Part shown: positions 23,456 to 36,400 of the stretch, piece after piece | Position numbering within the stretch: the stretch's first letter is position 1 | Layout of the letters: the number at the start of each line of letters is the position of its first letter | Assembly: GCF_016859285.1 (NCBI RefSeq) | Contig: NC_053418.1 | Location: 22,995,829-23,059,828 of the forward strand | Source: Xiphias gladius | Lineage: Eukaryota > Chordata > Actinopteri > Istiophoriformes > Xiphiidae | Reading direction: 5' to 3' | DNA: 64,000 bases | Translations under genes and position numbers: made by a program | The notes under the pieces: model-generated | Told to the model about the DNA's origin: nothing | The model's input: the letters and a program-made list of their open reading frames with translations, nothing else | Databases searched by the model: none

Positions 23456-24059
23456 GTAAGTCGAGATCTTCAGTAAAGTCTGGCCAAGAATGTATTAACA
23501 ATTTCTACTTTTCTGCAGCAAGTTACGTTTATTTGTATACAAGTTGAAGAAACTCGTAAGGCTTTGCTAGCGTCAGTTGAGCCACAGCGGGGCCTCTGTT
23601 ACAAGTATACCAAACTCAGTAAATAACCTTAACATTAATGTGTCCTTGTTCAACAGAATGGACGATCTAATAGCCTAGCTTCCCCCCCCTGTTTTTAGGG
23701 GTTTGCAATTCTACGTTCATTATTAAAGTTTATGAAATGTAAATTTATTTGGGGAACTTTTTTTGAGTGTAACATTGGCTGGTTGGGCTCGCCGTTGCTC
23801 GCTACTTAAACTTTGCAGTTTGGTAGACAAACATTTTTTGGCAATAACGCGCAGCAATCGCAACTTTATAGTAATAAACACTTGTATTTGGTGTTAGATG
23901 AATTAATTATGCGGTAAAATTGAAGTGTTCAGCCGCATAGCGGTGCCCCTTGATAAATATTTAAAGTCGATATTGTTGAGGGGTCACACCTTGTGTCTGT
24001 AGATTTTTACACAGATTCTACAGCAGATCGTTACAGCACCGTGAGATCTCTGGGCTTTA

Positions 24060-24345
24060 ACTGTTTAATTTACAGGGTGTCTGCAGGGCTTGAAAAGTTG
24101 TTAAAAAAACCCCCAAAACCCCAATGAATTCAGTTACCTCAGAAAAATGTCCCAGAAGGTATTAAAAAGTCTCACATTTCCTTTACAAGGGTCTTGAATA
24201 TTTTCCCTGTCTGCTGCACACAGTAACATTGGTTCTAACTTTTCGCTGTCGGGACACAGTTGTTAGGAATCTCATGGACTCATAATAGACAAGTGTCCCG
24301 TCGGGCCCCTGGGCCTGTGCCCTGTAGGCCTGTTTCATACATGTG
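24060..24345. repeat. Interspersed repeat remnants upstream of rnf181 coding exon 1
   Basis: Contains 'acagggtgtctgcagggcttgaaaag...attaaaaagtctcac', a pattern seen in many fish genomes, and then 'gtcgggcccctgggcctgtgccctgtaggcc', which resembles the right flank of the minisatellite at 22.4-22.9 kb. Family assignment is by recognition only. Confidence 0.35.
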
Positions 24346-24622
24346 CCCAGGTCATGTTAATAGATTAATCACTTGGAATTGCTGTTATGTACAGCTGGGA
24401 AGTACAGCACTGTGATTGAAATGTCCGTAAATCCATTTACTATGAATAACCTCATGATGGTTATTCACTCTTCAGTTATAAGGTTCTGCAAAAAACCCTC
24501 AACTGTACTTGTAAATATCAGCCTCGGATTGTATGTTTTCTGACAAACTACTAAACCTTCAGTATCCTTATGTCTGCCAGGTATCTTAATGCAAAGAAGA
24601 TACGAACGTTGGCTGGACCAAA

Positions 24623-25756
24623 ATGGCTTCCTACTTTGATGAACACGACTGTGAGCCCACCAACCCTGAGGAACAGTATCGACAGAATGCACTACTTGAA
24701 CTGGCCAGGTGAGGCTAAACACATTTCAGATGCACTGTAATGCTCAACATCGATGCAAAGTGTACAGTGCTCTGATTGACTTATGGTCTTTATTTATAGG
24801 TCTTTAATGCAGGGCTTGGACTTACTTGACTCAGGGACGTTTGACTTGTCGGACTGGGACCAACGTCTTCCGCCTCCGGCTGCCAAAACGGCTGTTCAGA
24901 CCCTCACCGTGGTCATCATTTCTCCAGAGCAAGCAGGTGACAGACATTTGCTCCAGTAGAATAAAATGTGTTTTACATTCACATTTGCAACTAGCCATTT
25001 TTCACTGAAACTCGGCGTACGTAGCGGAAGAGACTGGTGATAGCAGAGTGAGATATCAGGCTTACAGGCAGGATGAGAGAAAGGTGTTGGACGACAGACT
25101 TAATTTGTTGAAATTGTTAGTACCTGTGAATAGATTTTTTTTTCCCCCTCAGTTGTTCCAGTGAAACCTCTCATTGGCCAGCAGTACGGGACTTAGTGTG
25201 AGCATGAAACATGCTGATGAAGGAAAAGAGCAAACATATTTTTTTCAAACATTAGATGGATTTAATCAAACTTTGATTATTTCTCACAGACAAAGGTCTC
25301 AAGTGTCCCGTTTGTTTGCTGGAGTTCGAGGAACAAGAAACGGTTCGAGAAATGCCTTGCAAACACCTTTTCCACTCAGGATGTATACTGCCATGGCTGG
25401 GCAAGGTAAAGCATGTGAATTCATAATTCTGATTCTACACCAGATAGGTAATGGAAATGTGCGAGTGGCTAGTTAAATTCCCTAATTCTTTGGTCCTGAT
25501 TTGATGTTTCTTGTTTTAAATCGTAGACCAACTCCTGTCCGCTCTGCCGATTTGAGTTACCAACTGACAATCCAGAGTATGAGGAGTTTAAAAAAGACAA
25601 GGTGAGTGTAAATATGCCTTGGGGGGGTCCAACATGCTTTCAATATGGCATCAGTCCCTGGCTGAACAGTTGCTGTTTTTTTATAATGTCCTGTAGGAGA
25701 GAAGAAAACAGAGGGAACACAGGCTGGAGGACCTACATGGATCCATGTACACATGA
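24623..25756 (+). CDS. rnf181: E3 ubiquitin-protein ligase RNF181
   Basis: A small cytosolic RING-H2 ubiquitin ligase. The mammalian protein is described as binding the integrin alpha-IIb cytoplasmic tail. Five coding exons, 24623-24708, 24800-24936, 25290-25405, 25527-25601 and 25697-25756, join in phase to give 157 residues; the human protein is 153. The N-terminus [12 protein letters not shown] and the C-terminus LHGSMYT match the family. RING ligands are C80, C83, C98, H100, H103, C106, C117 and C120, giving the C3H2C3 pattern with the PW dipeptide before the last pair. The middle region around residues 55-75 is the least conserved. The ATG is preceded by AAA and lies just inside the exon after a 5' UTR intron. 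A poly(A) signal follows at 26088. Confidence 0.95.
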
Positions 25757-26087
25757 CACGTCATGTACACGTCCCTGAGTGCTGTGATGCAAGTCTGTTG
25801 CACAGTGACATTTTACAGAGAATTATGGAAAAAAAAAAAAAGAAGTACATAATGCTGCATTTATGCCATTTGTTACAGAATGTCAGTATAAAAATGCAAT
25901 GGGGGGGATAAAACGTCCATGTCAGCCTGATTCTTGTAATTATGAGAAATATCTGGAACGAATGACTTTGACAATATCTCCCCGTTGGCAAAAAGTACTA
26001 TCAAGAACTTGTTGGCAAAATGGCTGCAGAGCCAACTTCACTGGCAGCTCCTCCTAAACAAAATCCAATATTACAAATATGTAACAC

Positions 26088-26093
26088 AATAAA
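26088..26093 (+). terminator. Polyadenylation signal of rnf181
   Basis: AATAAA followed by A-rich sequence, 332 bases after the rnf181 stop codon; the most plausible 3' end signal for this gene. Confidence 0.5.
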
Positions 26094-26109
26094 AATAACT
26101 AGTTTAGAC

Positions 26110-29100
26110 ATTTCCATTTATCCATTGTGACCATAAGGCTGGCAGTGGGGGTAGCCATGTTGGAATAATGTGAGAGCGCTCCCGTTTGGGTATCGGAGGG
26201 TTTTCCTGTTCTTTCCATTCAGTAGACATGGCGTGACTGCAGCATAAGCAATGAGGTCGTTGAAAATGCTTCTCTCTGAGTTGGGTAAATGCTCTTTCCT
26301 CATTAGTTAGGATGAATATCGAGACGAATACGCTGTTGACAGCAACATTAAGAAATCTGAAGTGTTTCAGTTCAGTCTCTTCGTTCCTTTTTTACAGAAA
26401 TGTATCAGCTTTAAATGCAAAAAAAACAACCTGTTCTGCTGTATTTGTCTAATGAATATGAACTATTTAAATAATTATATATATTCATCAGTTACTCCTT
26501 TTTGTTTTTCCACTAAAAACAATGCCCAAATCTGAGGGATTTTTAATTATAAATTGCACTCCAGCAATGTAGTATCAGTAGTCTGCACTTCCGTTAATTC
26601 TGGGTCCTTATTAAAGACAGATTAAAAGAAGAAAAGCCAAACTCGAAGAAGTAGAGGTTGAGATATCCTGACTATTAGTCCAACATATGGGTCCAACTCC
26701 TAAAATGCTCGATCCTACACTTATTTTGTGTTTTATGTTAGACCATCCCTGCCTTGTTTTAAAAAAAAACAAAAAACAAGCCTAGGTGGAGAATTACTTT
26801 TTCAGTATTGACAAAGTGCCTCTAGATCCACAGAAGACATGATACAACTGTTTTCACCAGCTGAGTAGTACTTCACATGCTAAGTAAACCGCACTTCATG
26901 TGTAAAATTGGTGGCGTTCCTCTTTAACTTGTCCCATGATGTTCTTTTGATGATTGAGGGTGCATCGCCTCTCATCTGGCCAACACACAGAAAACCAATA
27001 TGGTCTGAATTGGTTTCGATGCTTCTACATCAGGACTTCCCGAAATGTGGGGAAAAAGCCCATGTTTGCTGGTGGTGCATGTGTATTAGCATGCAATACT
27101 GGACCGGAAATCCTGCTCTGACACTGCTCAGCCTGAGTGTGAGTTTAAACCGGCAGTATGTACAGTACTGTCTAACGCTGTCATTTTTGCTCTGTGTTTT
27201 AAGAAGCAACTTTTTGATAATTTTGCAGTTTATAAAGAAACAAAGGCAATTTTCGGTGTTTAAAGAACAGACCACTGCAAACCAACTGCTAATAATTTAT
27301 CATTTTTATTTCTTATTTGAATATAAATCTCTGTCAAATGAAAATACCTAAATGATAGACAAATCATTAAATATTTACAGAATTTATAAAAAAAAAAAAA
27401 AAATACTAATTTTTGAGGGATTTATCCAACTTCTCCATTACCATTCTTTTAGATAGTTTTCAAATTGAGGAAATGAGACGAATACATTTTTATAGTTTCT
27501 GTGTTGCTGTTGCCCGAGTTCAACACATGTACAGGTCAGGCAGCCTTTCGTAATGCAGGATTCTCCCAGGAACAAACGTACCATATGAAAGCTTGCTGAA
27601 GTGCACATTTTGACAGGGAAAAAAAAAGGTTGGTAAATCCACCTTTAAATTTGGGCCTGTGGAAGATGGTATTACAGAATAAATCCAACCCTGCTGTGAG
27701 GGCTCATACAAGCTGCCATTTGTAGTCACACCTCGTGACTAGGTTACAGTAAGGTGAAACAGGCTACAGCTGAACACAAGATAAGATCTGAACATGATCC
27801 CCTGGCACAGTACGAGGGATAAGGCTAAAACAGTGCACTCATACCAATTCATACACCTACTGCCGCCATACAGAAAACCGATCAAAACTCCAGCGTGTTC
27901 CAGTCTTTTTTGGCAAGATTGCAGAACGAGACAGGATTGCTGCAGTTCCAGAAAGAATGGGAAGTTCAATGATTTGCACGAAAAGTAAAGAAAACTGCCC
28001 TGACACGTGATTACGCATCTTGTGTCCCAGCAGATCCACTGTCCTGTCAAACGCTAACATTTGTTAAGACAGATCTTTGTGGATTGCTGAGCCACCATCA
28101 TATGAAACACTTTTCTCAACCTCAAACATCTGTGAGATAGAGAACATGTTGGAACTGTAGCTTCCCCCTTTAAACAACATCAAACCCACAAAAGGTAAGA
28201 GGTAGGTGATGTGACCTTTTTAAAAATGTGTATTGCTGGCATCCAGTGGTTAGACAGTTTAAAATGTATCAACACTACGCAGAGGGCAGAATACTGTGTT
28301 TATCTCTGTGTTAAGAAACATACTTCTCAAACGGCTCACGGAGAAATAGCTCCCTCACTTAAACATAAAGGTAATCTGAGTGTAACCTAAACTTGGTGGC
28401 ATTCACCAGCTTTAGTTTGAGCAGTGGTTGTTTGTGGCAGTCTGGTGTTAAAGCTAATTCACACATCTAAGTTAAGAGGAACTGGCAACAGGAAATTATA
28501 CAAAAACCTCAATATGACGACAAACTTTCACTTCAGTCCACAACCTGTATGGGATCATCTGGATGTAAGACTGTATTGTGATGCCATGAGGTTTATGGCA
28601 CAAGGTCTACAAGCATCATATTCCCCTCTCAGTTAACAAAACCTCCCCTGTAGCGACTGAGAAGGCTTCAAAACATTTCATGATTAACAGAAAACCTATA
28701 CTCAAAACTGAAATAAGGCTTCCAAAGGTCCAGCCTGGAATCAAATCAGTGTGTGGACAAGAACTATGTTATTCTGTCAACGTGTTAGTCGGATTATAAC
28801 TGTACTATAAGATGTAGGTCACTTCAAATGTCTTAGTGTCACTTTTTTTTTCTTTTTTTTCTTTTTTTTTTATAAACAAAAAGAGCCCTGTGTTCAACTC
28901 CAACACACTGAAAAAGGCATTATTCACTCCAGTGGAGTGTAAATTATCAGGTGATTGATGGTGATTATTGCACCAGACATAACAGTATGTGAAATAAAAG
29001 GTAGCATGAAAGTAAACGTTACAAAGAAATCATCAGCTCATGCAACTTGTGGGACAATACTGAAATGACATCATGAGAGAAAACTTCACAGATTCTCAGT

Positions 29101-30045
29101 TAAAAGTGAATGAGATGCACACAGTCCTAGTCATTACAGCAGAGCAGCCATCCTGCACTCACATGTCAGTGAAATGGATTATGACCTCAAGAATGGTAGT
29201 GGGTCAAGATACACATATACATACTTTGTAAAATAATTTCAAAAATACCATTAGAATTTGCATTCAAATCATCTGTGCAATCAAACCAAATTGTCAGGTG
29301 AAATGAATGATTTTTGCCAAATCATTTGACGGATCATTTATGCTTGATTGATTTAAAAAGGCCATATGCTTACAGCCTGTAAAACATACGGAACTGTTAA
29401 CTAGTCACATGTCAAACATCCAGTATCTTCTACTTACTACGCAAACGCAAAATTCTTATTCTCTCATTCAAAAAGTGTGTCGTACAGAGATAAGAAGCAA
29501 AAGGCCAAAACAGGTGGGCCACACAAAAGCATTGGGTAGTTCATAAAGGAGTGTCTGGGGGAGGGAGGAAGAACCCCGTGGGTGTAGGTCATTTACTTTT
29601 CCATCATGATACCAGAGACACTCAGTTATTTAAAACAAACGAACAAAACAAACAGAAAAGAAACTCCCCTTCAGAAAGACAACATACTCTAGTGAAGAAC
29701 TGCCCAAATCAACAACCATTTTAGAAAACATTCATGGTTTCAGGACTCAAACTGGCTCCACACATTTGGCCCCCCTTTCAACATTGCTACAGAAAAATGT
29801 GACAGGACATCTGACTGCAGGGGCTTGCAACAATGCTGGGGGGAGGGGAAGAAAAAAAAAAAAAAAAAAGCAGAAAAAGGACAGTATAGTATTACAGATC
29901 AGATAACTTGGTGTGGGTTCCACGGTTAAAGATATCAGAATTTCCTCTCTCTTTCCACGCGCTGCCTCTGTCATCTTGCCTTCCTCTGGGAGCCCATGAG
30001 GCGCCTCTGCAGTGACATTTCTCACCTTTGGGCTGCGATGCAGAG
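26110..30045. other. rnf181-tmem150a convergent intergenic region / tmem150a 3' UTR
   Basis: The two genes point towards each other here. No additional coding gene was recognised. The right part, just left of the tmem150a stop at 30046, must include that gene's 3' UTR on the minus strand, but the poly(A) site could not be chosen. Long poly-T and poly-A tracts occur near 28845-28870 and 29848-29868. Confidence 0.5.
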
Positions 30046-33000
30046 CTACAACATGGCTATGCTCTCTGGTGTACAGTTGAGATGCGTAGATGTGCTGCTT
30101 CCCCCGGGGGACTTGAGGCCCTTAGTCGCCCCGCCTAAAGTCGAGCCCCGGGCCCTGGGGCCCATGATAACACCTGAGCCGTGGTGGTGACTCCGCTGCA
30201 GGCCTGCCATCATGGTCTCACTGGTGACGGTGCCGAACTCGTAGGTGAAGGTGCCGTAGAAGACCAGGATGTCCACGGTGAAGACCCACTCGCAGATGGC
30301 TGCCGCATGCTGCAGGATGAAGCTCTCGTGAATGAAGAAGATGCCGCCTGAGAGGAGGATGAGTTAAGGAGGACAGACATCTCTGGTACATGCATGAGCA
30401 AATTAAATTTCACTGACTCTACAGTTGGCGCAGGAAGGACAGAATGAAAAAATGTCAACAGCCTGAATCACATCCATGATATAATGAGATGAGATATAAC
30501 AAGCAGCCTTGCCTCAGGGTGCCAGATGTGAATTCATAATATGATTAGAGTTAAATTGCAATTGGCTTTGCAGCTCCGTGAACCAGACAGGTTTAAAAAA
30601 TAACATACCAGTCAGTGAATGCAGTTTATACACATAGGATAGACTACTATTATTTATCAGATAATCGAGGTGGAGCCATGACGGGATGAATAGAGCGATA
30701 CAAAAAAGACCAAGCAGTTGCACACCAATTCCTTCACTGTGATCTTCACCACATGCTTTCCGATACAAAGAAAAGCCTGTTCTATCACTAAACACATGAC
30801 CAAGAGACAAACAGATATTAAAAACAGCAACAGTTCATATTTCCATATGAATCACTGACTAGCAGATTTTTTTAAGGAACATCAATGGCTAATGCTGAGT
30901 TGATAAACTTAACAGCACCTTTTTCAAGACTAACATTCTGACTTGTCTGGAGCACATAAAAGGGAAAAGCACAGGGGAAACTAATACCTTTAATGATGGC
31001 TCATTCCAAGAGAGTAATTCCAGTGTGAGAGCACGAACAATATCAGGGCCCTTGAACTGGGTGACCTAAAAGGGAGACGGTTCTTCTTTTCATTAAAAAA
31101 AAAAAAAGTATCTTAGAGGAGTTAAAACCACATGTATCAAAAGCTGTGTTTAGATATAACATACATATCGTATATGTGAACAGCAAGAGGGACGTTCCAC
31201 TAGTAAGTAAAGGATACTGAGGACCAGGGAGACCATGGCTCCCAGTGCCAGCGCCACCCGGAAATGGGCCATCCAGTAGTCTAGGGCAGTTACAGCTACC
31301 CTGTAGGTGAGTACACACTGCAGGCACACAAACAGCAGCCCCGCCGGAAACGCCACACCAGCACCCACATAGTGTAGAGATTTGGCATGATCAACCTGTC
31401 AAACAGAAACGTGCAGTCGCAGTGACAGTTTGCGCTCATCTAAGATCCAAAAAGAGAAGCTAAAGGTCACCAAAATTTGAATTAAGTGTGTTCATGTCAT
31501 GGCTGTTGATGTTCACCTGAAAGTTGCCCACCATGACCAGACCCACAGCGTTGGTGCAGCCGGACACCAGAGCGCTGGTGTTGACCCAACATCGGTGGCT
31601 GTGCTCGACCACCTGGGCGTAGCGCAGAAGGCACACCATCACCACTGCAGGACACAATGGAAGACGACACACGTTTACACTGCATCCATAACGTTAAATC
31701 TAATACTACTACACACTAAAAGCCTTTGGATTTGAATCTGTGGGTCGTTGGAAACTTCAAACCAAATCATGGTTTAGTTAGTCCAACTATTGAAGGTATT
31801 AAAAATGGAAAATTAATTGATTTTTTTCTGTTTATACTGAAGGCTGAACTTCGAAATTTATACGTATTAATGCTTGTTTAAATATGATGCTCTTGCTTGC
31901 TTATAGTATTATCTATAGGAGGTGGGCGGTCATGTGACTGGACCCACTCTGCTGATGTTAGACTATCCGATTTGGTTTTACTGCTGTCTCAAAGCAGATG
32001 TGTCCCGTCAACTATTGACATCTCTGGTTGCATAAGGAGGCACTTTTCTTGGCAGGTTTAGTTTGAAATGTTTGAAAACTATAAACCTGCAGTCTGTCAC
32101 AGTATATACCACCAAGGCAGTAAAACACAGATCAACTACATTACAAGTTACCAATAATAAGGACGGCAAAGATCAGAATTGAAGCATCTAGACAGTTTAT
32201 ACACTAGTGAGAGAAAAGCAGAGAGGTGAGAAAAAACACAGAATGACAGAAAGAAAGAAAAATGCAAGGAAACAAAAGGAGATCCTGTGGACTGGAAATA
32301 AAATAAAATATATATGAGAAGGAAAGCAGATGTGAATAATGAAGCGATAGTGAAAACAGCAGGAGACAGATGCAATTAAGGGCAGAGGGGGGAAATTGGG
32401 CCAGAACTGACTGGTAATAAAACAAGATAGAAGGCGGAGGAGTTATGGAGGCAGGCCACAGAAGGTTCGTGCAGGGGAGAGGACAGAGGGGGCAAGTGGA
32501 AGGAAAGCCGCATTTATTATTGATTAGAGAGCACAGGCTATTTCAAGACCCTCCATATCTCTTTGAGGGGAGTGGCTGACGTCCGTGGGCACCATAGAGG
32601 ATTGATGTAACACACAGAATGGATAGAGGAGACAGACATTTAACAATTCTCACCTTGACTATTCTCTTTAATTGTGTTTGTATTAAAGAACAGAAGGCAG
32701 CACTCTTGTTTTCACTGAAGGGTAAATCGCAGATCTAATTAAAGATTCAACCAAATTTTACTTTGTTGCGTATTGAATAATCAGTATTTCACAGTGAATT
32801 TTCACAGTACATCACCAAATATTTGTGGAAAACTGTTTATTTTATTATTATACTGTTTAGTTTAATTAGTTAAATAACAACACACATTGAAATTGTCTAC
32901 CTTTTAATACCCCTTTTACACACCAGTAGCTTCTTTTCTGGGTTTTACAGGGAGTTGTGTGCTGACACTATTTCACTTCTATGGATGTAGTCACTTCCTG

Positions 33001-34504
33001 GAGTATCCACTGGTTGCCTGGCAGCCTCGTAGAGGCATGAAAACGTCAGGACCATGAGCAAAGAAGTAGTCCAGCACATGAACCCTAACACCATCTATTA
33101 TTTATTACTGAGCTTTATAGGTACTGGTAGGGTGGTAGATTTTCGAACTTTGGACTGAGCCAGACTAGCCCTTTCCCCCTGTTTCTATTCTTTATGCTAA
33201 GCTAAGCTACCCAGCTCCTGGTTATGGCTTCATATTTACTGAACAGACATAAGAGAGGTATCAATCTTCTCATCTAACTCTCAGCAAGAAAGCAAATAAG
33301 TGCATTTTCCAAAAATGTCACAAAATGTCATACTATTCCTTTTAAGGAAGTACTCTTGCTCACACAATGTCTTTTAACCACCAGACTATGAATGTGCATG
33401 TATGGTTTTAAGTTCAGTTGGAACGAGGCCTTACCCATGAAAGCTCCAACGTTGCCAATCAGGCTGAACAGGCAGCTCTCAGGAGGGTAGGAGCCACATT
33501 TACTATAGGACATGAAGACAAGAACAACTCTCAGTATTAGAGGGAGGAAATGTAAATATGTCACTATATCCAAGGCCACAGTTACTGTGTGTCAGCTCTC
33601 TATCAAGACAGACAGCCATGCACAGTCAGATTGTACAGAAACAAATAAAGTGTCTGTGACTACAGATGTGTGAACTAAACTTCTTAATTCAAAAATGTAA
33701 AAGAAGGTGAAGCAACTTTGCTCTGATATTATCTAGATGTAAATCTGAGGTTTAAAAGACTTTCCTCTACATACACTGCTAAAACGCCTGTGAGTCCCAT
33801 GATGCCTTTTTACAAGAAGTGCTTTTTTACAAGTCTGTGGTTAGAGGCTTATTTGCGGATCAAACAAATTCAATTTATGCAAAGCGTGGGGTTAATCACC
33901 ATCATAGAGCCACAACATAACAAGGTGCTAATTCATGCCTCGGGGCCTTTCCTGACACAAAATCGCTTTTGTATTCTGATGAAACAAAGACTTCATGTGC
34001 AGAGAGGAGGAGAGGTGGAAAAGGAGACCTGATGAGGGGGATGTCCTGGATGGTGCAGCATGTCTTGGGGAAGCCTGGTCGGGGCAGCTCCTCTGTGCAC
34101 GTTACATTGTAAGACCTGTAGCAGGGACACAGTGAGTTCAGTTCCTTCCCTTCTGATAGCTGTGGAATCAACTGTCCAGGTATGAAACAATAAAGAGTTT
34201 TAAGCCAGAACAACAGAAATAAATCACTCACCAGTTCTCCACAGGACAAACGTGGTGATTCATCACAGCCATGGCATACCTGTAGGATAAAGAACACAAC
34301 ATAATTTAAAGCAAGAAATGGCAAATGTCACAGTCATCTGATCCCTGATGATACAGAACTATTATCAAGAAACAAGATTACACTGGTCTCAAGATAAAGG
34401 GTCATTCAGCAGAAAGATTTTTTTTCTAATGTAACTCACACTATCCATATTCCTGTGATGGAGAAGGCAGACAGGCTGACAGGCAGGACGATCCAGGCAG
34501 TCAT
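30046..34504 (-). CDS. tmem150a: Transmembrane protein 150A
   Basis: A plasma-membrane member of the TMEM150/DRAM (Frag1-like) family. Mammalian TMEM150A is reported to associate with the PI4KA-EFR3 complex that makes PI4P at the plasma membrane. Seven coding exons in transcript order, 34504-34440, 34279-34232, 34115-34029, 33502-33435, 31644-31517, 31395-31218 and 30347-30046, join in phase to give 291 residues. Recognisable parts are the first membrane segment after [50 protein letters not shown], a WVNTSAL loop, [16 protein letters not shown] and the conserved tail [16 protein letters not shown]. The family has six membrane helices. The protein is about 20 residues longer than the human one, mostly a Gly/His/Arg-rich insert before the tail. 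A 5' UTR exon may begin after the acceptor at 34723. Confidence 0.93.
32910..33345. repeat. Interspersed repeat in tmem150a intron
   Basis: Includes 'gaactttggactgagccagactagccctttccccctg', 'tctttatgctaagctaagctacccagctcctgg' and 'cagacataagagaggtatcaatcttctcatctaactctcagcaagaaagc', a highly repeated fish element I recognise. It ends about 90 bases from the exon at 33435-33502. The left boundary is uncertain and no coding capacity is seen. Confidence 0.65.
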
Positions 34505-36207
34505 TGGGCTGGCGGTGAGCTGGCTTTGTCCCAAGCATGGGGTGAGAGGGGGGCTTTGGGATGGAGTGGCGACACAACAGGAGGGATCAGGTGGGGGGCG
34601 GAAGGGGGTGTGGGGTCACTTACACACAGGGGGACACACAGGAGGGGGGGGGGGGCATGAGAGGACAAAAGGGGGAATGGCACAGCTCTTCTGCTCCACA
34701 GGGCCCTGCAATCGGCAGCAACCTGAAAGAAGAGAAGGAAAAGCTTTGTCAGTATAAACAAAATACCGCAAAACTACAGTTGACAGCCAGCTGAAATACT
34801 GACATGCATGTACATTGTGTCCCTGTGTGACTGGAAGTAATGACTAAATGATTTTTTATGTTGTACTCCTAATAACATTGCAGAGAGATGAAAAAAAAAG
34901 AAGTAATCAAACGTTTTCATACTACTGTGAATCTGATCAAACAGTCTTCTCATAATCTTGGAATACAAACGGACAATGTGTCTGAAGTAACAAAATCTGC
35001 AAACTGTTGAACAGGTGCTGGTTCAAGGTTCAACATGTTAAATGAGGCCTGGGGCCGCTGGCAGGAGCCAACTAGAGCGAACAGTGGTGGACGCAACACA
35101 AAAACTGTAGGTCACGGCTAGTGTGCGACTGCTCTTAGTGGACAAACTGCAATCTTAGCCTCTTCTTGAATGAATTTCTCCCTCTATCATTGTTGAACAT
35201 CAGTGTAAAATGGTGTTTGTAGAGAGAAGCCCTTGCTGTTTACTGTAAATACTGAAACACATTTTGCCATCAAACTTAACTGTGAAAATATCTGCAGAAA
35301 AATCTGAAAATGACCTCAGATCGAAATGGCCCAGGAAGACAATTAACAATGTCCATGTATTAGGTTGACTTTTCCCGAAATGACACCAACACTGAATACA
35401 CATGTACAATAAGACAGAAAAACAAGCACCTCTTGAAGAGAAATGAACGGCAAAATGAAGCTGTAAACGATATGTTCAGGGCAAAGTGTACCCTTGTAAG
35501 AATGAGGACTCAGCTAAGGTCAGCTCAGTGGTGGGGGAAGCATGGGACAACACAGGCTGTATCATTTTACACAGTGTACAAGTGTGTCTTTTGCCCGGAG
35601 GGAATATACAGTGAACAAAGATGAACTTCTTTTAAACAAATCCAAATAAGAAGCAGCTACTGTTCCCAAAGAAAGGTCAAACTCACAAATACGGCTATGT
35701 TAGAAATGATTTTTTTTAAAACAAATTTGTCCCAATCGGTCCAATATGATTATTGTAGAAGTGCAGGAAACCTTGACACAACAATTTTAACTGTGCCGTG
35801 GATTTGACCTTTGCTCTCATTTGAATTAGTGGTGTTGTGATCTGTGTTTTGCTGCTTTTTTTTTTTTTTTTTTAACTTTTTCCACTCTTATTGTGTCAGC
35901 TTTAAATGCATGCCATATTGTTATGAAAAGGGTATTTTAAAATCTGTTTTTCAGACAGTAATGGAAATCAATCACTTAGTGACAGGGTACCAGGTAGCTT
36001 ATCGGATGCCATAAACATCTTATGTCATGGTTTAAAAAAATATGTATCTATTAATGTGCAGACACAGAAAAACCAAGGCTAGACAAAGTGGGAAGCCTCT
36101 TTCTTCTGCAAAACCAGCCATCAAAAGAGCGTTCTGGTAAACTCCAACATGTTCTCTTATGCATTACCTTTCAACTCTGTACCGGAGTAAATTTAGATTT
36201 TACAGTA

Positions 36208-36400
36208 TTAGAGATGCAACAATTAGTCAGTTAACTAGCTACTGTGACAGAATATTAATTGGCAACTATTTTGATAATTTATTAATTATTTTGAGGCTTT
36301 TTTTTAAGAAAGAATGCCAAAATTCTCTTTTCCCAGCTTCTCAAATGTGTATTTTCTGGTTTACTTAGTCTTCTATGGTTGCAATCTGAATATCTTTAGC
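36208..36400 (+). repeat. AT-rich interspersed repeat copy
   Basis: Starts 'ttagagatgcaacaattagtcag' and contains 'ggcaactattttgataatttattaattattttgagg' and 'aatgccaaaattctcttttcccagcttctcaaatg'. It appears truncated at its right end. Same family as 8270 and 40269. Confidence 0.6.

Noticed and set aside
34455-34794. Gly-rich plus-strand ORFs near the tmem150a start
   Set aside because: They overlap the tmem150a first coding exon and its G/C-run 5' UTR on the minus strand; low complexity.
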